This document shows, in pieces, positions 1 through 12,100 of a DNA stretch of 64,000 nt. This DNA is from Klebsormidium nitens. Lineage: Eukaryota; Streptophyta; Klebsormidiophyceae; Klebsormidiales; Klebsormidiaceae. Position 1 is the stretch's first letter; every line of letters begins with the position of its first letter. The notes under the pieces are model-generated. The model was not told the DNA's origin and made no database searches. It saw only the letters and a list, made by a program, of their open reading frames with translations. Made by a program: the position numbers and the translations under genes. Location of the stretch: assembly GCA_000708835.1 (NCBI GenBank), contig DF236952.1:459623-523622 (forward strand). Direction: 5' to 3'.

Positions 1-3000
1 CCTTTTTCATTGGAAATATCAAACACATCAGCACCAGCTTCAGTTTCACAACAAGAAGATTGGCAGAGCAAGCTACGTCTACGTCTTTCGCTGTGCCTTT
101 GCGTAATTCTCCTCATCCGCTGCATCCGGAAACTCAAAAACTTTCGCTCATCAGACACAAGTCCCCCGTTTTCTAACACGGCCGTCTTGCGCAATGCAGT
201 TCCCGCCTAACTTGAGGCGCAGATGTCCGTTCTCCGCTATCGTAACAAGGTACGACCTCTCAAACTGACTTTCCAAACCAGATTGTCGATTTGTTGCCCC
301 GGAAAAGAAATCCTGAACAATCCTCAAGGGTTAGCAACTTCGGAGTTTCCAGACGATTACATGTGCTTGAAATGCTGATGCGGGTGTCAATCTCAGCTTT
401 GTGAAGCCCCGACTTTATCTACGTGCTGACGAACGGAAATGTCAACGCCCTCTCTATATAGCTGAATTTCTCCGTAAGGTCAAGGGTTCCCAAAGCCCTT
501 CATCCGAGAGATTCTGCAGTTTGAACCTTTTGCTTTTAACAATCAACAAGACAGAGAGGATCCTTTTCTGCACAGGTGTTGGAGGACTGGGCGGCCTTAA
601 CAAAGGCGTTGAACAGTTTCTAGGAACTTTTAGTCCTAACTGAGCACGAGCCCGTCTTCTGGTACGTTTCATGGCTCTGTAACTCAACTGCATGAGATCT
701 GCTTTGCGTTTAATTGGCAATCAGTAAGTCTGCTAGTTCCAGCTATCTCAGATGATAAGGAAAGATGGGACGAGTCGGAGTCTAGGGCGACGTGCAGCTA
801 CAAACGAATGTTTATGTCTGGTCAAAGTCAAACGGTCAAAAGGTGTTGGAGCGTCCGTCTGCGAGATTGCGCTACGCCTCTAAGCGAAACTCATGGTGGC
901 TTTTGTTGTTCTTGAATTGTCATGTCCCGAACACTTTTTCTGCGTCTATGTTTCAAAATCTTTTTGGGGTTTGCATCAAAGCTCCTGGTTGGGGCAAACT
1001 GTTAAACGAAATGGAACGAGAAAGTTTTTGCGTTTGAGCTTCAAGGCCGATAAATTTTTCTGGAAGGACGTCTCCAACCTCATTGGAACGGGGATTTGAA
1101 GCCCTCAGACTCGAAGCTTGTCAGGCCGAAAATCCTGTATGTTGTAAATTTTCGAGTCGAAAACTCTCAAAGGAGCTGAGAGACAGAAAGACAGGCTGTG
1201 ATCAATATGATTCGCTTCAATGTACTGATAAGTCCCAGCTCTATGCACGCTTTGGTGACACGCTGATTTGATATGTAGGGCGTCTTGCATAGTGCTCGAG
1301 TCGTCGAGCTCATTACGTACTTGAAGCGAGAGTCCTGGAAGCTTCCTTGCTTAGCTGGAGCTTCAAGGCACCTGCAGTAACCAATCACAATGCACGTATG
1401 ATCATGATCATGACACGCAAGTGTACTCGTGGATCGGATGTATCTAGCCATTCACAAGCATGCATCATCGATCGTTATCGTCTCATGTAACCTGAAGTCT
1501 CGAAGCACCTATGCTCTTGTCAAAGTCTAGAGACGCATCCAACATGTGCAGACCTGATGCCTGCCACCGTCCGGCGAAAACTGGTTGCCTCTAGTTGCAT
1601 TAGCTAGGCAGTGTTTGGTGTCCTGGTCGGTTGCTTGGGAAGGCTGCACAGTTCTTCTGCCAGCATCGTACATTTATATATGCAGAGACCATGATCTGCC
1701 GGACAAGCTCGCAACAGGCCAGGCAACAAGCTTCGGTGAGGGCATGGTGCCAGAAGCTTACAGCAGTCACAGGCAGGCGCCCGAACAGGGGCCTGATCCA
1801 CTGGCTGTGATGGGCCAGTGCAGTACTGCGGCCTGCCGGTACGATGTCAGAATGTCACACATTCCGGTCGGAAGTCGAGGCGCCGGAAAGCCTGACAACT
1901 CATCCGACCACACATCCGGTGAGAGGCCCCGGTGTGAACCCTGACGACGTGGAGCGACACGGAAGCCTGCCGCTCTGCTCCTCTGTCGCTGAATTTCTCG
2001 GTCACAAGCGACTGCTGGAAGTGACCGGTTGATGACGTTGCATCTTCGGACGGCCTTAATTTCAAACCGACCGTACCAACCGTCCGAACGAACTTTCGAG
2101 ACTCGGGTTGGACATCAGGTTCCGTTTTATCAACCGGGCAGCTTTTGAGTTTTTCCGGGGTTGCAGATCGCGGTTTACTTGGTACCTAGCGGCTAGCCAC
2201 CTGGTGACGGTCAGTCACAGGCAGGGGAGTCGGGACTAACCCTCAAAAGTACAGCTCAGGTTGGGAGTGCCCGATCATATTGCTTGTTGGCGGTTCCGGG
2301 TTGAAAAAGCTCCCATGCACTAAAATGTACGCGTAAGCTTTTATCCTGCGTCCGCATCCGTTTCCGACGGGAATTTCGGCTGCATTGTCCGTTTTGCCCT
2401 AAAAACGCATGCATAATGCACTTTTGAACGCAGCCGAGGCTCTGGATACCTACATCAAAGACTACAGTCTTCCTTCCTTTTGGAATTTCTGCAGGAACCA
2501 GGATTCAGGAATCAGGAGCATTTGATCTTTGAGAAACTCTGCATTTTGGTGGCTGCCCGTTTCCTGGCACCTTCGTGGAACGGACCCGTGGAAGTTGAAG
2601 TTGGAACCGGAGGAAGGTTTGCGTGACAAATCCAACGCAGTCAATTATAAGACTCCATGCCAATGGCTTCACTAGTTGCGCCTTCATCCCCATAAGACTT
2701 CAACTTTCAGGCAGCAGAATCTCCAAAGCCGATGGGAGGTCCAGCTGGAACAAACCCCTCGGTGGTAAGGTGCGCAGACGTCTGCTGTGCAGTTAGCAAA
2801 ATGATTCATAAGTCTCTCTTTGGTCACATCAAGCTTCACGGAAAGCTTTGGAACCTTCTAGTCTGAAGTGTGTTGCAATCGCTTTTCTAGAAGGCCTCGA
2901 ATGAGAAGGGGCAGGAAGTCTTTTGGTGGTTGCACTTGCAATAAACGTAGAGATGTGGCATCCTAATGAACGCTGGCGAGAAAGGGGTCAACTTTGTGCT

Positions 3001-4016
3001 CATCTACAAGTCGGCAGCGTCAAGAGCATTCAAAGTGTTGCACATGCTACATTTGTTTGCAAGTTCAAGTGGCCATGGCAGGTTTACCATAATAAAAAGC
3101 CATCCGTGTTGCTAATGAACGTCCGCAGGGGTCTGTTGACATTTGAAAAGCATTCTGTCTAGGCTTGAGATGGGCAACAACTTAGCAGCAAACGCTCTGT
3201 TGCACTATTTAGCTTCCAGCAGGTTGTGGGATCAGTAAGTAATGTGACCCCCAGCGAGAGATATTGTTTTTGTATTTTCAGCAAGGGACTGAGATCTCTA
3301 CCCGAACATCGTTTTTAGGCAACCACTTTCTTCCATCCTGTAGCATCAAAGTGACACCCCAATGTCAGACGGAGTTGCTTCTGTGGAAGGCCTGTTCGCC
3401 AAGTTTGGTACTCTAGAGCTTGAATCGGATTATGGAATTCAGTACTCAGAAAAATCTCGCTGAATTTCAGCATTTGTGACCAACTAAAATCTCTGCCGCT
3501 CTCTCAAGTTATGCTTCTTCATCACTGCAGTATTCGAGAAGGGAAACAACACCTCTGGTGATGCCCTGACCTACGCCCTGCGCTGAGCTCGCTCCACATC
3601 TGGCACTAGCAAATCGGGATCGCGCACCTTGGCGGTGTTGTGATGCTGGCATGGTAGCATCAAGAATCGAGGGGAATCGATGGGGAATGGGGATTGAAGC
3701 TAGAATGTTTCCCGCTCTCTTTTCAATGCCTCCTGCGGCTAGGAAAGTGCAACTCCATCCTTCTGCCGCCCCAGCAACTGAGCATTCAATGTAAGCAGAT
3801 TGGAAAGTTCCACACTCAGCTTGAACACTCAGCTTGACATCCCCCAGATTGGGCGCCAAAGTTCGCTAGAGGGTCTGCATACAGGAATTGTTGCTTCCAG
3901 AAAGCCAGTCAACAAAGGAGCAGGATCCAGCAGGCCCCAGCAAAGCAAGCCTATAAACTGTAGTCAATTGAGAAGGGGATAAGCAGGGAAGTGCTCAGAC
4001 CGCTTCAATAGCCGCC
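1..4016. other. Upstream region without a recognised gene
   Basis: I see no conserved protein, RNA gene or mobile element in this stretch. Open frames are short, overlap on both strands and carry no family motif. The last few hundred bases before the kinase ATG probably hold its promoter and 5' leader. Near 3815-3840 there is a short direct repeat of a CACTCAGCTTGA unit. Confidence 0.5.
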
Positions 4017-7000
4017 ATGTCTCCTGACCGTGAGCCCAGCCCCACTAGTGTCATCCCTTCTGCCCGAAAGGACAATGGTCTAAAACGAGACACCAATCTC
4101 ACCGCACTGTCAGCGAAGTCCCTTCCTGCATTTGCCGGGGACTTCATCATCTCCCCCCGGGACGGCCCAGCAAAAGGGGAAGGAGAACTGGCCCCTCAAG
4201 GCCTTGTCAGAGCAGACCTCGCATCCCTGTCCACTCTCGACCGGCGCGCACACCTTGAAACAGGGCCTGCCGAGAATGGGGTTCAGGTTCTTGGGTTAGG
4301 GAAAGCCTGGAATATTGATCTCGATGCGGTGATGTGCATGAATCTGATTGCGTCGGGGGCATTTGGGTCCGTGTACTATGGGCGGTACCGGGAGAAGGAG
4401 GTTGCGGTTAAGATCCTTAACCCACCGTCCGAAGTTTCGGACGCTGTGATGAAGGAGCTGGCGGACAGCTTCCAGAGCGAGGTGGGGGTGTGGCACGGGC
4501 TGAGTCATCCCAACATTGTACAGGTGAGCGCCAGCTTTGATACTTCAGGGTTTTGGAGGACGTGCGACCCGATTCTCAAAAGGGGCAGGTGTTTGCATTT
4601 TGAATACGTCGCTTTAGCTGCTCAAACAAGGGGCCAACAAGCAGGGTTTTGACACAATCAAGTTTTGAGTTAGCTGGTGAGAAGATTTTGACGCGAGGTC
4701 GTAGTCTGACACAGGCTGAGGCACATTGTGCAGGTATGGAGTTATTCAGTTTCCTAGCTTCTATAGCAGTCAGTCAGATGTTGGGCGCCAAAGCTGATGA
4801 AGGGCAGCTAGCCAGATTGTATGGGCTTAGCCTGTTTCAAGCATTTGCGAGCCTGAAGATAGAGCTGGACTTGGTTAGGAGACGCGACCTGAGCGCGGGG
4901 GCCGTAAACGTTTGCTCGAACCATGTTTGAGTTCAGTGAATGAACGATGAATCCGGCTTAATTTCGTTTGGAGGTCGTCCTTTACGGCATGGGATTGGTG
5001 CAAATAGTCACATTTTTGGCTGAATGTTCACACAAACTGACGGTAAGTCTGACTGCAGGATATTGGTGACTGTTGATTATCAATGATCATCGAGAATGTC
5101 TGCTGCACCAAGGCGTACAGGCAACCAATATTGTAACAGGGAGGCACTCCGCGTGTGCTCCGCAACTGTTTGTGATACTCCCCACTTCCAATACTAAGAG
5201 TCTGGACTTCATTGTTGAGATACAAGATTCTTGCAGATTTGTCGTTTCTGAACCCCATAAATTAAGATTTCCAGACTCAATCTTGAGCTTCAACAGTTTG
5301 CATCTTAAACATCTCGTCACCCCTGCAGTTCTACGGCGCCTCCGCCGGCACTGTGAAGACAGCGGTGAAGGGCGTCGAAGGACAGAAGCCGGGCGCGCCT
5401 GTCTGGGCGATCGTGACGGAATATCTTTCGGGGGGGACCATCAAGGACCTGCTCAAGAAGCAGCGGCGACACCCCTGGAAGGTCGTGGTCAGCATCGCGC
5501 GGGGTATCGCGTCAGGGCTCGAGTAGGTTCTTCTTTCACTATGTTTACCCCTGTTCGTCACGTTTTTGCCATTCTGTTTCATATCCTTCGGGAATTCTTC
5601 GTCACGTAAGCGCTCTGCCGTCGGCCTGGGACTTCCTTGAGGGCGTGCTTTGTTGCTGTTTGTTTCCTGTTTTTGAATCAATCTCTCCACGGAACCCCCG
5701 CTCTGAACACCGCGCGCATGTAGGGTTTTTAGTAAGCCTCTCTGCCGCTTCAACCATTGCGCAAAGATTGCCCTTGGGAGTCCCTTGTACTTGAGTAGTA
5801 CGCCACCTGAAGTGCACGAAATGCGAAAAAGCGGTATGTCACGGGACTCCGAGAAGGAGCCTACTGAAAGTCTGCGGGAAGCAGTGCAATGGCACTAGCA
5901 ACCTTCTTTCCATGGTTTGCAAACCCAGTCCATCATCACTTCAAGCTTCGCAATCTCCTAGCTTGTGACAGAAGCCCAGACCTTGTGCCACTGACACGTG
6001 TCGTCCTCTGATACGCAGGTACCTCCACAGTCAAGGGATCGTACATCGGGACATCAAAAGCGACAACCTGCTCTTGGACTCGCACAAAAACGTCAAGATC
6101 GCGGACTTTGGCGTGGCGCGCATCGAGGCGGCGAACCCTGTGGACATGACCAGCGAAACCGGGACCGTCCGGTGGATGGCGCCCGAGGTACGTACTGTTC
6201 CGCGTTTCGGTCCACTGTGGCTCTTTCAGGTTCCGCAAGTGTGTTGGTTGATGCCAGAAAAGGTGTTCGGACCTTGCCTGCCAGCCAAATTGGAAGCTTC
6301 AAATTAGGACGGCCGTCCGAGACTCGAACGATCATTGGCTTTTGATTGCCGTGCACAGGGTCATATCTTTGAGGCCTATAGCCAGCGCTTCTAGCTGCAT
6401 TCAGGCACTCGCGACTTGACTGGAAACTTTAACTAGCTCAAATGTTGTGCTGATCAGACAGCTGTCGCGTCTTCAGAGCTTTGACCCCTAGCCATGCGCG
6501 CCTCCTTCCGACGGCTTGGATTCGTTCTTCTGCGCTGCAACTCGCAGCGAATGCTGGCCAAATCAACTAGTTATCGTCGGAGTGTTGAGTAGCGGCCGTG
6601 CCCGAGAGTTTTGACCGCAATCTCACAGCGTCACGCATGACGTCGTCATCGCATGAACTGATTCCATGTGGAACTTGCAGATCATCGACCACCAGCCGTA
6701 TACGAAGAAAGTGGACGTGTACTCGTTTGGGATCGTGCTGTGGGAGCTGTGCACGGGGGATCACCCTTTCCGCGAGCTCACCATGCTGCAGCTAGCCTAC
6801 CAGGTCGTCAACAAGGTGGGCACATAACATGCACACTTTCTGTGCTGGAGTGGGGCATCACAGACTTTTAGTAGGGATGACAGTTTCGTGTTGCGATCGT
6901 ACTGTTGGGTATCCAAATTCGTTCTCTGGGAATCTAGGGACCAGAATTATTTCAAGGCGCCTCTGCTGAGGGTGCTGTCTTGTCTCCGGTTGAAGAGCGG

Positions 7001-7368
7001 CAACTCGAGCCCATGTGCGACTGATTCAATCTGCTTCTTGGATTCATCAGAGCCCCCCACATCTCGTTCTCAGGGCCTCGTCCACAGGCGGGGTAAAGTT
7101 GAAAACCGCATTCACGCAGACTCGAGCCCTGACTAGCAAGTCTCCACGTTTCTGTCCACAGGGCCTCCGCCCGCGCATCCCCGAGTACGTCCCAAAAGAG
7201 CTGGGCGCGCTTATGCGGCGCTGCTGGGACCAGGAGGCGTCGAGGCGCCCGGATTTCGCGGACGTCATCAAAGAACTAGACCGGATTGACCGGGGGCTGG
7301 GGGAGGAGAAGGATACCCGGGCCCCGCTGCAGAAGCTGTTCGGGGCCTGCTTCGGGGGGGGCAAGTGA
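4017..7368 (+). CDS. Raf-like (group C, MRK/CBC-type) protein kinase
   Basis: Five exons: 4017-4523, 5329-5522, 6019-6187, 6681-6815, 7162-7368; 403 aa. A poorly conserved N-terminus of about 95 residues precedes a complete kinase domain. Visible are the glycine loop ([12 protein letters not shown], 111-122), the ATP lysine in VAVK (K132), the catalytic loop HRDIKSDN (243-250), DFG (263-265) and GTVRWMAPE ending the activation segment at 290. The sequence around NIVQFYGAS and VWHGLSHPN matches plant Raf-like MAPKKKs of group C (MRK1/CBC relatives), cytosolic serine/threonine/tyrosine kinases; CBC1/2 act in light and CO2 signalling in stomata. That role cannot be carried over to an alga. The exon 2 donor is GA|GTAGGT, which restores the LEYLHSQG reading. 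The start is the first ATG of the open exon, in context GCCGCCATGT. No regulatory domain (ACT, ankyrin, PB1) is visible. Confidence 0.93.
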
Positions 7369-9135
7369 AACCGTGTTGAATACGGGGGTTGGAGGGAGGG
7401 AAGGGATGGAGGACCGGCTGACTTATGGACACGTCGTCAAGAGGAAGGGTTTCAGAAGAGGAGCGTTTGAGGGGAAGAGGATGGACGTTTGAGTTGCGGA
7501 TCCGCATATGGGCGGCGGTCTATTGTGCCTCCGCTTCGGTCGACTGGGTGTTAGCGGCCGTCGAAAGTGCGCCTCAACGAGGGACGAACGAATGGGTTTG
7601 AGGCGAAGGTGATGGCGTCAAGCTGACGTGGCTGCAAGCGGTGGCCAAGCGGCACGTGGGGCATCCTAGAAAGGGAGGGGGCCGCGAAAAACTGCATTAC
7701 ATTATTGCAACCTCCTAAGGGTCTGCAAAAACGTGTTGATGATTAAGGAAAGGAAAGGTCCGCAGGACCTCTTTACGCGTTAAGTAAGGGTGTAAATAGT
7801 TGGGGGCTAGCCAGAAGCATATCTATTTATGGTGACTTGTGCGGTGTAGTTCATCATGTTGCAGTTGCGGGGAAGCCGCAGATGCAGTCTTCTCGGATAA
7901 TCTGAAGAACCTGTTGCCGTGGCTCCCGACTTCATTCTTTTGCGACTCTGCAAACAGCCCGAGGTTTTGAGAATCGATCTCGCTAGCCATCCGGAAATAT
8001 TATACATGGTCCTCAACAAAGACATCAGACATGCACCAGAAAAGTTCGGCTGTTCGTCGGAGTACGGTACTGCGGGCAAAACCAAACGACTTCCAAAAGA
8101 CATCGACATAGGATAGGTATATGTCACCGGGCAGGCTTTCTAATGTAGCAGTATGGTATATCAATATTAGATTGGGTACCGGCCTCCATCGTCGCCATTC
8201 AGGCCAATAAACGATGTTTGGACACTTTTGAATGGCGAGCCGGGGACCTTGCAACAGACGCGGTTAATTGTGCTTGAACATGTATTGCAGCGCAGCTTTG
8301 GAGAGCAGGCTTTCATTTATTGCATTGCATGTGGCCGCGCATCGGACCGTCGGACATGGAGTCAACTCAACAGAGTTGGCTGCATGGATTTCATAAGTGG
8401 GAGCTGCGGAATATAGCAAGGTCTTGAGCTTTCGCCAAATGTATAAGAACTAGTTCCGATGATGTATAAGATCCTACAGCATTTTCTTGAAGGTTGTGCC
8501 AATACGTATGGGGATGGGGGCATGCTTTAGATATATGATGATGATTCTTACGAGCTTCATAGACAAGCTTCTCATCGGTGTGATTGACTTATCAATTAGA
8601 GGCTTATAGGTAGTTGACTTAATCGGGCCGAGTTAATTCAGATAACCCTTCCCCTTGCACTCTTGCCATGCCTTCTCGTGCCTGCACACGCGGTCAATGA
8701 TGAGTCGATTGTAAACCAGGAAAGCGGTAGCTACCGCTTCTGCCACTGTATAGAACCACTGAACGCTTTGTCTCGTCTCATACGGTATGTGCGCCTCGTC
8801 GCTATCCAGTCATATTGCCAACTGTGCTGATCGAACTCTGCCTTTCTCTGCTTCAATCTGGCAGCATTTGCCTGGCCCTGTTTCTTCGCGCAGGGATCCC
8901 TCTGGTGAGAGTTACGCCACGTGTCGATCACGAAAGTTGCCAGGTCAGTAAACCAATGGCACACGTCCCTCGTGAGCAGTACTGCTCTGGATTGTGCCGC
9001 TGAGGCATAAGAACAGATGCAACAGCAGTGGACAAGATACCGTAGGTCCTAGATCAGCCCGCTTGTTTTCCTTGCAAAAGCAGGGGATTCCAAGCGACTC
9101 AGGTGTGCTGCAGGGAGCCATTTCCCGTGGTTAAG
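7369..9135. other. Kinase 3' region and intergenic spacer
   Basis: No coding signal recognised. A TGTAAAT element near 7791 is a candidate green-lineage polyadenylation signal for the kinase transcript. The rest presumably carries the promoter of the downstream DUF2358 gene. Open frames here are short and unlike known families. Confidence 0.4.
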
Positions 9136-12100
9136 ATGCACAGCATGGCTTCATCTCGGAGCGCCCAATCCTCGGCAATGCTTACACAAGAACTGCGTCA
9201 GGCCGTTTACCAGTCTGGTGGGGACCCGCTTCCGCGATGGGACGTGTTCAACACAATAGCAAGAAGAGCACCTGTTTGTGCTGCATGCAGGCGCAGGGAC
9301 TCATTTGCGGTCTTGGCTACACAGAAGAGACACCAGAATCTTGCTTCTTGTTCCCCTCTTCCAAAGGGCCCAGATCCACGTTTTCCCTCAGTCAGAGCTT
9401 CCACCAGCAATGCGGAGGCAATAACGCCTGCTAGCAAACCTGTTTTGAGGAGAGCCAGGTTGCGGCCACCAAAGAGCACAGCTGTCGACCGGGGGGCAAC
9501 CACAGGTGCACCTGGGTCTGTCGAAATTAGGGTTTCCAGGGGGGTCGAAGACGGGACTGGATATGATAGCGATGTGGAGGTGGGGGATGCGCAGCTGCCG
9601 GCCGAGCAGCCGTGGGGGGGGGTGCATCCAGCCGTCCAGTTTGTGGCGGAGTTTCTGAGGGTGGAGCTGCCAAAATTCTTTGCGGAGGAGGGGCTCTCGA
9701 CTGCGGTCTATGCAAAGGACGTGAGTAATGTGCTGTACGCATCAACAGCCGTTGGGCGTAGCTGCAGCTTGCTTAAGTCAGGACACCTTTCAGCAATGTC
9801 TTTTGCTGAATGGTTTTGCTAGTATATGAGCGTATTTGAGGATATCGTCTTTAATCAAGATTTAGTTCTGCTAGCTGAATGTCGGAAGTTGGCATAGGGA
9901 GCAATGCGAGCTTCTGTGGCCTCGAGTCGTTTGATGCTCCTGCGTTGTACTGTTGAGCATTGTGGATTTTCAAAGACTCTGCCAGATTCTGCTGAACCCT
10001 TGCTGATAGGGGCTTTGGCAGGGGCTCCATAAGATGAATTGCTACGCTAGCGGCACCAGTGGTTCTACCGTGACGTGCTCTTGGTTGCCAGCATGTAGGC
10101 CACACATGCTGCAGTCTGCAAGTGGGACCCTTCTGGAGGCAGTTAAGAGTGCCTAAGTGCAAAACCAGAGCCCCTCACCCTTCATTCTGTAGTCCCTGGA
10201 CTGTCTTTCTCCAGTTACCCCCAATTAGCTCCTCCTCCAGTTTCCTTCGATATGCCTCACTACAGCTACACTGCTTTAATCTCAGGCAATTTGCAGCTAA
10301 CGCACTCAACTCCGTTTCTCAAAAGCAGCTCTATTTCTGCCTTGACTTGAATGGCCTCAAGGCTTAGAGTGTGGGCCTCGCCTGCTCTTTGAATCGAACA
10401 CCCCTTCCTTGCCAGGTGCATTTCAGAGACCCCTTGATCAGCATCCGGGGAGTCCGCCTCTTTGAGCTAAACGTCTTCTTCCTGCGCCTATTGTTTGCTG
10501 GGGGCCAGTTTATCCTCCACGATATCGCTGCGGCAGGCAGAGATGAGGTGGTGGCGCGGTGGACGTTTGCGCTACCAGCGAGGTTTCTGCCTTGGTGAGG
10601 GCTTCAAACATTTCGTCTGGACTCATCCAAATGGAAAAGAAATCTTCGTCGCCCAGAGCATTCTTGAGGGCTTTCGCTTGTGGAGCAGTTTGAGGTTGCT
10701 GCTGATTGACGGGTTTTCTTACGGTGAGGGATCTGACGCTTCGGGATAGAGATTGGTCTTGAGGGGTCTTCCCAAGGAGGGCGTAATGATTGGAACTCGA
10801 AGAGAGTGATACAAGTGGTATGCCGCTTCTGGAAACATCTACCGCAATTTCAAGTGACAAAATCCTCTCATGTGTGGACTGGTTCGACGACATGCCCTTG
10901 ATGAAGGGCAGTTTTTGAAGCGGGCATGGGCGTTTGTACTGTAACATCGATGCCATCCCGTTCAGAAAGTGCAGCCTCTTCTCTAAAGTCGGCTGCAGCC
11001 TTCTGGCTCGACGCACCGAAAGTCAACACTCGACCAAATTTAACCGAACGCAATGAAAGATGACAGCTGGCAGTAGTGCTACAAACGCCTCAGGAGGCAG
11101 CCGCCTCCGAAGACGGCCTTTCAATGTCACGAGCTTTGATTGCCCGCAGATTGATCCCCCTTGCCAATCCTGGTTTGCATTCTTATGTGTTCTTACTTTT
11201 TCTTCGTCGCCAGGCGGCCAGTGGTGTTCTTCACAGGCGTGTCAAAGTTCGGAGTCGATCTTCAGCAAGCGAAGCTGACGAGCCACTACGACTACTGGGA
11301 TAACCTGGGAGGCAAGCAAGTACGTAGCAACGTTCACGCTTTGGTTATCCACGGTCGTTTCAAAGCTCTTCTCGCTCCTTTTTCTGTTTCTTCCTTGAAG
11401 AAAAGATTGTCTTAGGATTCTGACGTAGTAAACAAACCGTGTGCGCTGGGATCCTCAAATTTTCGCGGGAATCGTGCACAAGGCCACACATATAATTGCA
11501 GACAATCTAGTCTAATCTTCTCGCCATTCCGCCATCAAACGAGCGATTGGCCTCCCGTTTGCAGAACGAGCCCCCGTCTTTCGCCGCCATCGCAAGCATC
11601 GCCTCTCAGATCCAACCGCTGACCGCCTTCAACCGACCGCTGGACCGGCCTTATTTGTTGCTGAGACGGGCCCGGGATTACGACGTTAGGTGAGGGGGAC
11701 TTGTCTCAGATTGCCGGTTCCCTTTCCTTCATCAACAGGGCTAATGGAAGCTGGGCGTTTGTAGTTCGAGGTTTGACTTCGTGCAAGAGGTCCTTTGATA
11801 GTACTTTGCTGGTACTTTGATGGTATTTTGATGGTACTTTGATGGTACTTTGACGGTACTTTGACGGTACTTTGATGGTCGTAAAAAGTACCTTTCTGAT
11901 GGTACTTTGAGGGTACTTTGATGGTATTTTGGTGGTCGTATAAATTACCTTTTGGTACTCTTCACGACCATCAAACAAGTTGTTCGGGCTGAGCTGAGTT
12001 GTTCTCGGCTTCTTTTTTGTCTTCAGGCAGTACGAGATAGCGGACAACTCGGAGTGTGCCCGGACAATCGCTGTCCGTAGGGGCAACGCGGACCTGATAC

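Noticed and set aside
3509-3859. Reverse-strand open frame of 116 codons upstream of the kinase
   Set aside because: No motif and no splice partners; it overlaps the likely kinase 5' leader.
10510-11016. Reverse-strand open frame of 168 codons
   Set aside because: It overlaps DUF2358 exon 2 and intron 2 on the opposite strand and shows no recognisable motif.
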